Shown: one piece after another, positions 35,465-43,924 of the stretch
How the letters are laid out: the number at the start of each line of letters is the position of its first letter
Numbering within the stretch: position 1 is the stretch's first letter
NCBI GenBank assembly: GCA_019359615.1
Contig: JAHHHA010000025.1
Span: 26,984-90,983 of the forward strand
Reading direction: 5' to 3'
Origin: Cyanosarcina radialis HA8281-LM2
GTDB taxonomy: Bacteria > Cyanobacteriota > Cyanobacteriia > Cyanobacteriales > CCAP-1448
Length of the DNA stretch: 64,000 nucleotides
The notes under the pieces: generated by a model
The model's input: only the letters and a program-made list of their open reading frames with translations
What the model was told of the DNA's origin: nothing
The model's database searches: none
Made by a program: the position numbers and the translations under genes

Positions 35465-36718
35465 ATGTTTCCCAACAAGCACTTGAAAGTTCTAATTGCT
35501 GCCTATGCTTGCCGACCGAATAAAGGCTCCGAACCAGGAGTCGGTTGGAATTTATGTCGAGAAGTAGCCAAGGAGCGTGAGGTTTGGGTGATTACTCGTT
35601 CTAACAATCGTTCCGCGATCGAGGCAGAATTGGAAAAAAATCCGATCGCTAAGTTGCACTTTATCTACTGCGATCTACCTGGGTGGTTCGCCCGCTGGCA
35701 ACCCAAAAGCTGGGAGTTACAACCGATTTACTATCTCTGGCAAATTGGGGCTTATTTTACCGTCCGCCAGTTGCACCAAGACGTAGGCTTTGATGTCTCC
35801 CATCACGTCACCTACGGCAGATATTGCGCTCCTAGTTTCCTCGCCTTTCTGCCAATCCCGTTCGTTTGGGGGCCTGTAGGCGGTGGAGAATCTGCTCCTC
35901 ATGCTTTCTGGCGAGATTTTGGCTTTAAGGGGCAAATATACGAACTTTTGCGAAATTTAACTCGATCGCTAGGAGAAGTGGGTTTCTTCGTCCGCCGAAC
36001 TGCGGCTAATTGCACGATCGCGATCGCTTCTACTGCTGAAACTGCCACCCGTTTAGAGCGTTTGGGAGTAAAGCGCATTGAAATGGTTCCCGGACAAACG
36101 GGGATAAATCGATCGGAGTTATTAGAGTTAAGCCAGCTAAGAAGTACGGCAAGCGATCGATCGATTAAGTTTCTCAGTTTGGGTCGTTTGTTGCACTGGA
36201 AAGGGTTTCATTTAGGCTTGCAAGCTTTCGCTCGAACCGACTTACCAGGTGCAGAATATTGGATTGTGGGTAACGGGCCGCAAAGGCAGCGGTTAGAAAA
36301 ACTAGCTGAAGAATTAGGAATTAGCGATCGCGTGCGATTCTTAGGTGAAATCCCCCGAAAACACGCTCTATCGACTCTAGGGGAATGCGATATTTTAGTT
36401 CACCCCAGCCTGCACGATTTTTCCCCTACTGTTTGCTTAGAAGCCATGGCAGCCGGAAAACCCGTGATTTGTCTCGATTTAGGCGGTCCTGCCATCCAAA
36501 TTACTGCCGAGACGGGTTTAAAGATTAAAGCTAATAACCCCCAACAAGCGATCGCCGATTTAGCCCAAGCGATGACTCGTCTCGCCACCGATGCCGAACT
36601 GCGCGATCGCCTGGGAAAAGCAGGACAACAGCGAGTTAGCGAATCTTATCTTTGGGAAACTAAAGGAGAGTTTTTGGCGAAACTTTATGAAGAGGCGATC
36701 GGATCTCAAAGCGTCTAA
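35465..36718 (+). CDS. Glycosyltransferase, GT4 family
   Basis: The 417-residue protein has the GT-B architecture. The N-terminal part includes VLIAAYACRPNKGSEPGVGWN, which binds acceptor in this group. The C-terminal nucleotide-sugar part includes LSLGRLLHWKGFHLGLQAFA, WIVGNGPQRQRLEKLAEELG and PSLHDFSPTVCLEAMAAGKP, a Glu-containing donor-binding motif. It would act in extracellular polysaccharide or glycolipid synthesis. It follows the PIN pair by 13 bp, but a functional connection is unlikely. Confidence 0.88.
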   Translation: MFPNKHLKVLIAAYACRPNKGSEPGVGWNLCREVAKEREVWVITRSNNRSAIEAELEKNPIAKLHFIYCDLPGWFARWQPKSWELQPIYYLWQIGAYFTVRQLHQDVGFDVSHHVTYGRYCAPSFLAFLPIPFVWGPVGGGESAPHAFWRDFGFKGQIYELLRNLTRSLGEVGFFVRRTAANCTIAIASTAETATRLERLGVKRIEMVPGQTGINRSELLELSQLRSTASDRSIKFLSLGRLLHWKGFHLGLQAFARTDLPGAEYWIVGNGPQRQRLEKLAEELGISDRVRFLGEIPRKHALSTLGECDILVHPSLHDFSPTVCLEAMAAGKPVICLDLGGPAIQITAETGLKIKANNPQQAIADLAQAMTRLATDAELRDRLGKAGQQRVSESYLWETKGEFLAKLYEEAIGSQSV

Positions 36719-36819
36719 TTTTTAGTGGCGATCGTTAGCTGGCTTGCTTATTACAAGCCGTGACCGATCCCCTCAGACACACCATCGCACGACCTACGCA
36801 GAAATCACACCTCATAGCA

Positions 36820-36841
36820 GGGGCGCAAAGCTTTGCGCCCC
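36820..36841. repeat. GGGGCGCAAAG palindrome
   Basis: GGGGCGCAAAG and CTTTGCGCCCC form a perfect 22-bp palindrome. It is the same repeat as at 6980-7007. It lies between the glycosyltransferase and hisH genes, which are convergent, so it may act as a bidirectional terminator, although no T-run follows. Confidence 0.8.
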
Positions 36842-36863
36842 TACCATTGGGTAGGCAACAGTA

Positions 36864-37499
36864 TCAAGCGCATAAGGCCAGTCGATTTTGAGCGACGAAA
36901 TTAGACAAAATCTGTAAGCCCGTGGTAGAAGACTTTTCGGGGTGAAACTGAACTGCCATTAAATTATCTTTCGCGATCGCGGCCGTTACCGTTTGACTGC
37001 CATGAGTGATGGTGGCCGCCCGCATCTTCGGATCTTCAGGCTCGACGTAATAGGAATGGACGAAATAAACCCAAGGCTGAGAAGGTAATTGCTGCCACAG
37101 GGTAGATTCTGGCTGAGTTAGGTGCAATTGGTTCCAGCCCATGTGGGGAATGGTCAATCCCGGTTCCGGGCGAAACCGAGGAACCGTACCCGCGACGATG
37201 CCCAATCCCGGTTCCGAACCTTCTTCGCTGCTGTCGAACAGGATTTGCAATCCCAAACAGATGCCTAAAAAGGGCTTGCCAGAGGCGATCGCCTCTTCGA
37301 TCGGGGCAACTAAGTCGCGCGATCGCAATTGTTTCACCGCTGGATCGAATGCCCCTACTCCGGGCAAGACTACAGCATCGGCTTTTTCGATCTCTTTGGC
37401 AGAATCGGTAACTTGAGGAATTGCCCCGGCTTTCTCCAAGCCTTTGCAAACAGAATGGAGATTCCCCATGTCATAATCTACTACAGCGATAACTGACAT
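36864..37499 (-). CDS. hisH: Imidazole glycerol phosphate synthase subunit HisH
   Basis: The glutaminase subunit of the HisHF complex supplies ammonia for histidine synthesis. The 211 residues show the class I amidotransferase triad: C81 in GICLGLQ, H186 and E188 in VQFHPEKSS. The N-terminal start VIAVVDYDMGNLHSV is conserved. The partner hisF is not in this window. A 9-bp hairpin lies 40 bp upstream of its start. Confidence 0.96.
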   Translation of the reverse strand: MSVIAVVDYDMGNLHSVCKGLEKAGAIPQVTDSAKEIEKADAVVLPGVGAFDPAVKQLRSRDLVAPIEEAIASGKPFLGICLGLQILFDSSEEGSEPGLGIVAGTVPRFRPEPGLTIPHMGWNQLHLTQPESTLWQQLPSQPWVYFVHSYYVEPEDPKMRAATITHGSQTVTAAIAKDNLMAVQFHPEKSSTTGLQILSNFVAQNRLALCA

Positions 37500-37540
37500 T
37501 TTCAGTTGACCTTGAGTTAATTATTATGGCTTTTTTCCGC

Positions 37541-37667
37541 CTCAACGGACTATTATCCGTTGAGGTCACAAGAGACGCTTCTCTTGGTGTTTTTAATATT
37601 TATAATACGATACTGTACCATCAAAGTCAACTATCAATTTGCAATTTTCAATTCGCAATTCGCAATT
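37541..37667. repeat. CTCAACGGA hairpin and CAATTCGCAATTCGCAATT repeat
   Basis: CTCAACGGA (37541-37549) pairs with TCCGTTGAG (37556-37564) upstream of hisH. At 37649-37667 lies an exact copy of the left terminal repeat of the MITE-like element at 12505. Only one end is present here. The region lies between divergent hisH and the C15 peptidase gene. Confidence 0.6.
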
Positions 37668-37724
37668 ATTAATAGCGAGATTTGATTAAAGTAAGGTTAT
37701 CGTTTCATCATTCATAATTCTCCG

Positions 37725-38264
37725 ATGTCAAGACTAAATCTTCCTGCAAAAATTCTTTTGACTTCGTTTGATACCTGGCTGCCTCACCATACTTCTAACG
37801 CTTCAGACGATCTATTAGAAGAATTAACAAAAATTGACCATTACTTGTCAGATCTAACTTTTTTAAGAAAGTTGCCAGTAGAGGTGGTCGCAGCTTCTCA
37901 AAGAGCGATCGCTAAGATTAATCAAGTGCAGCCCCAGGCGATCGTCTGCTGCGGCATGGCAGAGAAGCGGCAAAAATTAACCGTAGAATCTCGTGCCATT
38001 CGAGGAAATTCTACCCTAAAAACCAGAGTAGATTTAGAAGAGTTGATTGCAGGTTTAGCTATAACCAATATCAGTCATAATGCTGGCAAATTCGTCTGTG
38101 AGGGATTATATTATGAGGTCTTAGCGCATTTACAAAAAAGTCGATTTAACAGCCATTGTATATTCGTTCACGTCCCCCGCCTGACCGAGAGTAATTTGCC
38201 CGAAGTTTTGGCAGATTTCTTAGCGATCGTCCAAAGGATCGCTGTTTTATCAAGAGTAATTTAG
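37725..38264 (+). CDS. Pyroglutamyl peptidase-like protein (peptidase C15)
   Basis: The 179-residue protein is short for family C15, but all three catalytic positions are present: E88 (LTVESRA), C125 (NAGKFVCEGLYYEVL) and H149 (CIFVHVPR). These enzymes remove N-terminal pyroglutamate. The sequence otherwise diverges from the classical Pcp family and may have another substrate. It lies 10 bp upstream of the first DUF3370 gene. Confidence 0.8.
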   Translation: MSRLNLPAKILLTSFDTWLPHHTSNASDDLLEELTKIDHYLSDLTFLRKLPVEVVAASQRAIAKINQVQPQAIVCCGMAEKRQKLTVESRAIRGNSTLKTRVDLEELIAGLAITNISHNAGKFVCEGLYYEVLAHLQKSRFNSHCIFVHVPRLTESNLPEVLADFLAIVQRIAVLSRVI

Positions 38265-38274
38265 GAATACGAAA

Positions 38275-39624
38275 ATGTCGTATATATTATCCCTGGTTTA
38301 CCTAGTTGCCCAAGCGATCGCCCCTTCACCCAGTTCTACACCTGCACCACCCCAAGAAATAGTTCAAACTTATCCCGTGCAAGCTTTACCGGGAGGGTTA
38401 GATCGAGTGCCAGTCTTTAACAGCAATAGTCCCGAATGGGTAAAAAAAGAAGGGGTTTTACTTTCTACTTTGCCCCCAACTGGTAAAACCGTACCGGAGG
38501 CTCATCTGAACTTTGCGTTTTCAGGCAGATTCGATTTATTCGCTCACCACTATACTCATACTCCTAAAGATTTACAGACTTTATATTTAGGCATTATCGT
38601 CCACAATCCGGGCAAGAAAGGGGTGACGGTAGAAGTGTTGCAAGGGGCGAGTTATTTGATGGTAGATGCCCCATTTATTAGAAAACCAACTCAATCGGAA
38701 GATCCCAACGGAGAAGTATATTCCGGTCCGGGCGATCGCGCCGTCAGCAATGTCATTCGAGGTAGGCGACAGGCGGATTTTCCAGCTAAATTAGTCGTTC
38801 CCCCCGGTCAAAGTCGGCTGTTATTAAACCATCCGATTCCCGTGAGGAATTTAGAGAAACCTGTCAACGGCAGATCGACCTTTATGCGGCTGCAAAGTAA
38901 CGGCAAAGTCTATGTAGCTAGTTTAGCCATGTTCGCCAAGAAAAACTCTGATGGTGCAGATCGATCGCCTACTTTAGCTGAATGGCAAAACTTATTGAAA
39001 ACTGGTGGTTTAGCCGGGCCGCGCGATAAAACTCCCACCCCCCCAGGACAAACTACAGGACAATTTATTTACAGTCGAGTGGCAGGCGTATCTGAGGGTT
39101 CTAGTTGGAAAGCGCAATTTCCCCAACTCAACATTCCCCAACCGGGACAAGGGATATCTTATCCGATTAGCACTTTGAAACATGGCACCCTCGGTACGGG
39201 ACAAATACAAACGGCCAAGATGTTGGTACGTTACCCCGATACAGCTTATGAAGCCCACGGAAACTATGGAATCGAATATAACGTCAATTTGCCTTTGTAT
39301 AATCCTAGCGATCGCACCCAGACTATTAGTTTAGCGATCGCGACTCCATTCAAAGAAGATAAGTTAACCCAAGGAGGTTTGCGATTTCGACGACCACCCT
39401 TAGATTTTCCCTTTTTCCGAGGAACGGTGCGATGGCGCTACCCAGATGATGCTGGAAAACCCCTAACTCGCTACGTCCATTTATGGCAGCGGCGAGGAGA
39501 ACTCGTAGAACCATCGGTAATGCTAACAATTCCCCCCAAAAGTCGCCGCCAAGTCCAACTAGATTTAATTTACCCGCCAGATTCTACCCCACCCCAGGTA
39601 TTGACGTTAAAAACATCCGAATGA
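38275..39624 (+). CDS. DUF3370 family protein, copy 1
   Basis: The 449-residue protein has a short N-terminal hydrophobic segment (residues 2-16, ending AQAIAPS) and then a Pro-rich stretch. The DUF3370 region follows: PGGLDRVPVFNSNSPEWVKKEG, AHLNFAFSGRFDLFAHHY, YSGPGDRAVSNVIRGRRQ, LLNHPIPVRN and NGRSTFMRLQSNG. It is probably exported or on the surface. The function is unknown. It is about half identical by eye to copy 2 just downstream, so they are tandem duplicates. Confidence 0.88.
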   Translation: MSYILSLVYLVAQAIAPSPSSTPAPPQEIVQTYPVQALPGGLDRVPVFNSNSPEWVKKEGVLLSTLPPTGKTVPEAHLNFAFSGRFDLFAHHYTHTPKDLQTLYLGIIVHNPGKKGVTVEVLQGASYLMVDAPFIRKPTQSEDPNGEVYSGPGDRAVSNVIRGRRQADFPAKLVVPPGQSRLLLNHPIPVRNLEKPVNGRSTFMRLQSNGKVYVASLAMFAKKNSDGADRSPTLAEWQNLLKTGGLAGPRDKTPTPPGQTTGQFIYSRVAGVSEGSSWKAQFPQLNIPQPGQGISYPISTLKHGTLGTGQIQTAKMLVRYPDTAYEAHGNYGIEYNVNLPLYNPSDRTQTISLAIATPFKEDKLTQGGLRFRRPPLDFPFFRGTVRWRYPDDAGKPLTRYVHLWQRRGELVEPSVMLTIPPKSRRQVQLDLIYPPDSTPPQVLTLKTSE

Positions 39625-39633
39625 TGAAGTAGG

Positions 39634-39757
39634 TTGGGTTGAGCGCTAGCGAAACCCAACGAACCCAACCGTAACGCCCTATTTTAGCAATATCCGTAGG
39701 TTGGGTTGACAGCAGGAAACCCAACGAACCCAACCGTAACGCCGCTGGCGATCGCTT
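39634..39757. repeat. TAGGTTGGGTT / AACCCAACG intergenic repeats
   Basis: Two units of GTAGGTTGGGTT...AAACCCAACGAACCCAACCG, each able to fold back on itself, occupy the gap between the two DUF3370 genes. Related sequence occurs at about 46080-46115. This is a dispersed intergenic family. Confidence 0.7.
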
Positions 39758-39760
39758 GTA

Positions 39761-41140
39761 GTGTTTGAACGTAATTATTGGCAGATGTCTTTATTAGTTT
39801 TAACTTTAGCTTTAGCTACTCCCATCTCAACCCCTCCTTCGATTCCTCAAGAAGTGGTGCAACCCCAAGAAGTGCGACCTTTACCGGGACGACTCGATGA
39901 AGTGCTGACATTTAACAGCAACAGTCCTGAAGTCGTTCAAACCGAGGGAATTTTACTTTCTACCTTTCCTAGTAAGGGTAAAACCGTGCCAGCGGCACAC
40001 TTAAACCTGCCCTTACAAGGGCGATTCGATTTGTTTGCGCACCACATTGCCAAAGGGACTTCTCCCACCGATTGGCGCACCCTTTACCTGGGGGGGATCT
40101 TGTACAATCCCAGTCGGAAACCGATAAAAGTCAGGGTATTGCAAGCAGCCAGCTATCTCAGTCAACCGGATGCACCCTTTATTGAATTGCCATCTCAGAC
40201 AGAGAATCCTTTGGGAACAGTTTACGCCGGGCCTGGCGATCGCGCTACCAACGATATCCTCAGAGGCAAGCGGCAAGCCGAGTTTCCCACCGAAATCGAG
40301 ATCCCGCCTCAAGGTTACAGGTTGCTGTTGAATCATCCCATTCCAGTAAAACTGTTAGTGCCGCCGTTGAACGGACGTTCGACGTTGATGCGCTTGCAAA
40401 GCAGTAGCCCAGTATACGTGGCTACTTTGGCCATGTTTGCTAAATCGAATTCTGATGGTAGCGAACGCGCCCCAACTTTAGAAGAATGGCAAAAGCTGCT
40501 GTTAGAAGGTAACTTAGCCGGACCGCGCGATAAAGCACCCACCCCTCCAGGACAACCGGGGGCGATCGTTTACGGTCGAGTAGCTGGGGTAGCCAAAGGT
40601 CAAAGGTGGCAAGCAGTATTGGTCGATCCCAAGAGCAAATCTTTGAGCATTCCTCAACCAGGCCTGGCTGTTTCTTACGGAATTGGAACTTTACCCGGTG
40701 GAATGTTAGGCACGCAACAGGTACAAAGCGCACCGATGCTCGCCCGTTACCCAGATACGGCTTACCGCGCTCACGGCAATTACGGCATCGAATACAGCTT
40801 GAGTTTGCCACTGGTTAACAAAACCGACAAGGCTCAAACTGTTACCGTAGCTATGCAAACGCCGATTAAGCAAGATCGATTATTAGAAGGATTGCGGTTT
40901 TTAGAACCACCCGGCCCTTCAGTTTGGTTCCGAGGAACCGTGCAGGTACGCTACCAAGACGATCGAGGATTGACTAACACTCGCTACGTACATTTAGTGC
41001 AAAAGCGCGGTCAACAAGGAGAACCACTGGTAAGTCTGAATTTGCCAGCAGGCGATCGCCGATCGGTCAAAATTGACTTTCTCTATCCTCCAGATGCCAC
41101 GCCCCCGCAAGTTATAACTGTGAGAACTTTAGCGAATTAA
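39761..41140 (+). CDS. DUF3370 family protein, copy 2
   Basis: The start is GTG 39761 or, about equally, ATG 39785. The product of up to 459 residues has a hydrophobic signal-like segment followed by a Pro-rich stretch, then the same order of motifs as copy 1: LPGRLDEVLTFNSNSPEV, AHLNLPLQGRFDLFAHH, YAGPGDRATNDILRGKRQ, NGRSTLMRLQSSSPVYVATLAM and GPRDKAPTPPGQ. It is exported, with unknown function. Copy 1 lies 136 bp upstream. Confidence 0.88.
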   Translation: MFERNYWQMSLLVLTLALATPISTPPSIPQEVVQPQEVRPLPGRLDEVLTFNSNSPEVVQTEGILLSTFPSKGKTVPAAHLNLPLQGRFDLFAHHIAKGTSPTDWRTLYLGGILYNPSRKPIKVRVLQAASYLSQPDAPFIELPSQTENPLGTVYAGPGDRATNDILRGKRQAEFPTEIEIPPQGYRLLLNHPIPVKLLVPPLNGRSTLMRLQSSSPVYVATLAMFAKSNSDGSERAPTLEEWQKLLLEGNLAGPRDKAPTPPGQPGAIVYGRVAGVAKGQRWQAVLVDPKSKSLSIPQPGLAVSYGIGTLPGGMLGTQQVQSAPMLARYPDTAYRAHGNYGIEYSLSLPLVNKTDKAQTVTVAMQTPIKQDRLLEGLRFLEPPGPSVWFRGTVQVRYQDDRGLTNTRYVHLVQKRGQQGEPLVSLNLPAGDRRSVKIDFLYPPDATPPQVITVRTLAN

Positions 41141-41146
41141 TTCTGC

Positions 41147-41566
41147 CTATGGCAGGAGTTCAAAATATTCTAGCGTTTGGGGTTGAATCAAATTGAAATG
41201 GCGACGATCGAGGGTAAGAATTTGTTTAATTTTATACCGCTCTGCCAGAGCGACCAAACTAGCATCAACCACCCCCAGAGGCACATCTTGATATTGCTGT
41301 ATTAGTTGAACTGCCAGCTTTAGATCGATCGATTCAACTGATACATAATGGAAGGCCCCTTGAGTTAAATCTTCTAGAAAAGCTCTTGTAGCTTTCGCTC
41401 CTAAATACTTGGTTGCTAAATAATCCACTTCGGGCAGGATGGTAGATGGAACCCAAAGCGTCCGATCGCGAATCGCACCTCCTACTGCTGTGTGGTGGCG
41501 ATCGCTCCGATCTAGAAGCGCAATAATTCCACTGGTATCGGCCAAAATAGTCCTCAGTCTTGCCAC
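41147..41566 (-). CDS. VapC-like PIN-domain toxin
   Basis: The GTG start at 41566 gives a protein of 139 residues beginning ARLRTILADTSGIIALLDRSD, with the first catalytic Asp in ADTSG. E in STILPEVDYL, D in GVVDASLVALAE and D in LTLDRRHF complete the PIN-type acidic set. The antitoxin gene overlaps by 13 bp. The DUF3370 stop is 6 bp from the toxin stop, convergent. Confidence 0.87.
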   Translation of the reverse strand: MARLRTILADTSGIIALLDRSDRHHTAVGGAIRDRTLWVPSTILPEVDYLATKYLGAKATRAFLEDLTQGAFHYVSVESIDLKLAVQLIQQYQDVPLGVVDASLVALAERYKIKQILTLDRRHFNLIQPQTLEYFELLP

Positions 41567-41778
41567 AATAACTCATCTACCCGTTCGGATAGATCGCCTC
41601 GCTCGCTCGCTCCAATTCCAACCGATCGCGGCAACGAGGAGTGCTGGTGTTTCAAATACTCTTCAACCGCTGCTTGAATCAGTTCGTTCTCTGGTTTTCC
41701 AGTTTGCCGAACCAGTTGTTGGAGAGAATGTTTCAGTTCCTCTGAAAGATAAATTGTAGTCGGTTGTAAGGAAGCCAT
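41554..41778 (-). CDS. Ribbon-helix-helix antitoxin
   Basis: The ATG at 41778 gives 74 residues that start with a ribbon-helix-helix pattern, PTTIYLSEELKHSLQQLVRQTG, then ENELIQAAVEEYL. It is CopG/VapB-like and binds DNA through the N-terminal ribbon. The acidic tail (ERGDLSERVDELLWQD) probably inserts into the PIN toxin encoded next, with a 13-bp overlap. Confidence 0.85.
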   Translation of the reverse strand: MASLQPTTIYLSEELKHSLQQLVRQTGKPENELIQAAVEEYLKHQHSSLPRSVGIGASERGDLSERVDELLWQD

Positions 41779-41821
41779 AATCAGATTGCAGTTATAAAAT
41801 GCTTGACCCAAACTCGATACT

Positions 41822-43156
41822 CTAGCTTTTGGCTGGCTTAATCGCCACCACCCCATAAGCATCTGGAGATAAATACTTTTGGGCTGCGGCTTGCAGATCG
41901 ATCGCCTCTAAAGCTTGAATTCGTGCCGGGTAATTCAATGCGGGAGCTAGATCTCCTAACATCGATTGGTAGTAGCCGTAGAGACTGGCGCGATCGCTAG
42001 GGGTTTCGTTGCCAAATACAAACCGATTGGCGACTTGAGTTCGCAGGCGATCGATCTCGGCGGTCGTAACTAATTCTGTCTGTAGGGTGCGGATATGTTC
42101 GCGGATCGCTGCTTCTACCTCATGAAGATTTTCTACTGGCAACTGTGCCTGAATATAGAAAAGTCCTTGAAGTTTTTGCTTCATATTGCTAACCCCAATG
42201 TGAGAAACCAACTGTCGGTCTTCTCGCAAATCTCGAAACAGTCGAGACATTTTTCCTTGTCCCAAAATGGCAGATAACACATCCAACTCGTAGCTATCGG
42301 CAATTTCGGTTAATCCCGGCACGCGCCAAAGCATTACTAACCTAGCCTGCTGCAAGCTTTCATCGACAAATTCTTGACGGACAACTTCCCTAAAAGCCGA
42401 TTCAGGATTGAAGTGGGAGTTCTCCCCATCTCCCCATCTCCCCATCTCCCCATCTCCCCATCTCCCCATCTCCCCCTCTCCCCATCTCCCCATCTCCCCC
42501 TCTCTCTCAAATGCTGCCACTATAGTTTCGATCGACTGCTCTACGGGCACGTTGCCCACGGCCACGGCGACGATCGACTGGGGTTGATACCAGCGAGCGT
42601 GGAAATCTCGCATTTGTTGGGGTTCTAACTCGGCAATTACCGAACTCGGTCCCAACACTGCCCGCCGATAGGGCAAGCGAGCGAACGCCGTCTGCATGGC
42701 CCGCTGATAGGTTCGGCGACGCGGGTTATCTTCCGAGCGGCGAATTTCTTCTAAGACTACCGAACGCTCGCGATCGAAAGCGGCATCGGGAATACTAGGA
42801 TTGAGGACGACATCTAGTTGCCAAGGCACTAGAGCGGCAAAATCTTGAGGTGCGGTAGTGATGTAGTAGTAAGTGTAATCTTGACTGGTAGCAGCATTCG
42901 TCACCGCCCCTCGCTCTTCTACTAAACGCTCGAACTCTCCAATTTTCAAGCGCGGCGTGCCCTTAAACACCATATGTTCCAAAAAGTGGGCTATACCATT
43001 GATCTCATCTCCTTCTACAGCCGAACCTGCATTTACCCAAATACTGAGATTAACTGCTTCGATCGGTAACTGTTCTGCAATAATTGTCAAGCCGTTAGGC
43101 AACTCGTACAGTGTGGGGTCGTTCAGAGGGGAAGACTTGACAAGGGTAGCTCTCAT
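41822..43156 (-). CDS. Insulinase-family (M16) zinc peptidase
   Basis: The 444-residue protein has the inverted zinc motif H57-F-L-E60-H61 (GIAHFLEHMVFKG) with the downstream Glu in VVLEEIRRSEDNP. The second, non-catalytic half contains the expected RLFRDLREDRQL and TPSDRASLYGYYQ. No signal peptide is seen. Between the halves lies an in-frame 8-residue repeat (GEMGRWGD, several times), encoded by an 8-bp microsatellite. It resembles bacterial processing-peptidase-like proteins of unknown target. It is followed on the same strand by the vapBC pair. Confidence 0.9.
   Translation of the reverse strand: MRATLVKSSPLNDPTLYELPNGLTIIAEQLPIEAVNLSIWVNAGSAVEGDEINGIAHFLEHMVFKGTPRLKIGEFERLVEERGAVTNAATSQDYTYYYITTAPQDFAALVPWQLDVVLNPSIPDAAFDRERSVVLEEIRRSEDNPRRRTYQRAMQTAFARLPYRRAVLGPSSVIAELEPQQMRDFHARWYQPQSIVAVAVGNVPVEQSIETIVAAFEREGEMGRWGEGEMGRWGDGEMGRWGDGENSHFNPESAFREVVRQEFVDESLQQARLVMLWRVPGLTEIADSYELDVLSAILGQGKMSRLFRDLREDRQLVSHIGVSNMKQKLQGLFYIQAQLPVENLHEVEAAIREHIRTLQTELVTTAEIDRLRTQVANRFVFGNETPSDRASLYGYYQSMLGDLAPALNYPARIQALEAIDLQAAAQKYLSPDAYGVVAIKPAKS
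42422..42506. repeat. CTCCCCAT microsatellite inside the M16 peptidase gene
   Basis: About ten units of the octamer CTCCCCAT, some with CTCCCCCT, follow directly. Three units equal eight codons, so the repeat encodes GEMGRWGD-type octapeptides. All three frames of the octamer are stop-free on the minus strand. Unit-number changes that are not a multiple of three would shift the frame and switch the peptidase off. Confidence 0.92.
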
Positions 43157-43258
43157 AATTTCTGCTCGGCTATTTCCCTTTTATCTTAACTGCTGTCTCT
43201 GGCATCTCCAGACGGACTGCCAAGCGATCGTTCCTAAGACTTCGACTTCGATCGAATT

Positions 43259-43906
43259 TTAGGATTCCGATAAGTGGGGATACCACCATCGGTACCAGGA
43301 AAACCAAGCGTTCTCCAGTGCTGGATAAGCAGATTCAGGTGAATAATTCTGGATTGGGACTGACAAATGCGCCCAAAGGCAGCGATGATCTCGCAGCGTT
43401 TCTCGGCCGAGCAACCAGGGAATGAAGCGATCGAGTTGCAAGTCTTTGGAATAGCGTTTTTGCACGAACTGCTCGTAGGTAATGACGCTACCGCCACGGG
43501 GGTTGATGCAGGCTCTCAGGTAAGCTCGCTGTCGATCGACCGACAGGCTGTAGAAGCCAATCCCTTTTTGCTCGCGAACGATTGGCGCTGGGGCGTTAGG
43601 AGATGAGATGGCAGGGTTGTACCGACGGAATAGCTTTTCATTGTCGTGAGGATTAGTTACATAGTTCATCTCGATCTTGAGGAGCAGGTCTTGTTGGCGG
43701 TATTGGTAGTTTTTTGCTAGCGGGCGATCGATCGGCTGACTTTTAAAAAACTGCCATCCAGGTAACGGTACATCTGGTGGGAAAATCAGAGGAGCGATCG
43801 GTATCTCTCTGGCAGTAGGAAAGAAAATTGACTTAACTAACACGCTAATGGCACCGCTCAAAGTCAAAGCCAAGATGGGAACGCGCAATTGCTGCCAAAT
43901 CTTCAT
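43259..43906 (-). CDS. Cyanoexosortase A system-associated protein
   Basis: The 215-residue protein has one N-terminal transmembrane segment (about residues 9-26) and a soluble domain that would face the periplasm. It starts MKIWQQLRVPILALTLSGAIS. Conserved-looking features include LPGWQFF, QQDLLLKIEMNYVTNPHDNE and the Trp-rich C-terminus NAWFSWYRWWYPHL. It matches the protein that accompanies cyanoexosortase A. It lies 18 bp downstream of that gene on the same strand. Confidence 0.82.
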   Translation of the reverse strand: MKIWQQLRVPILALTLSGAISVLVKSIFFPTAREIPIAPLIFPPDVPLPGWQFFKSQPIDRPLAKNYQYRQQDLLLKIEMNYVTNPHDNEKLFRRYNPAISSPNAPAPIVREQKGIGFYSLSVDRQRAYLRACINPRGGSVITYEQFVQKRYSKDLQLDRFIPWLLGRETLRDHRCLWAHLSVPIQNYSPESAYPALENAWFSWYRWWYPHLSES

Positions 43907-43924
43907 AGTTTAGAGCTTCGCAAT

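Noticed and set aside
37541..37564. Hairpin upstream of hisH as an intrinsic terminator
   Set aside because: No T-run follows the hairpin in either direction.
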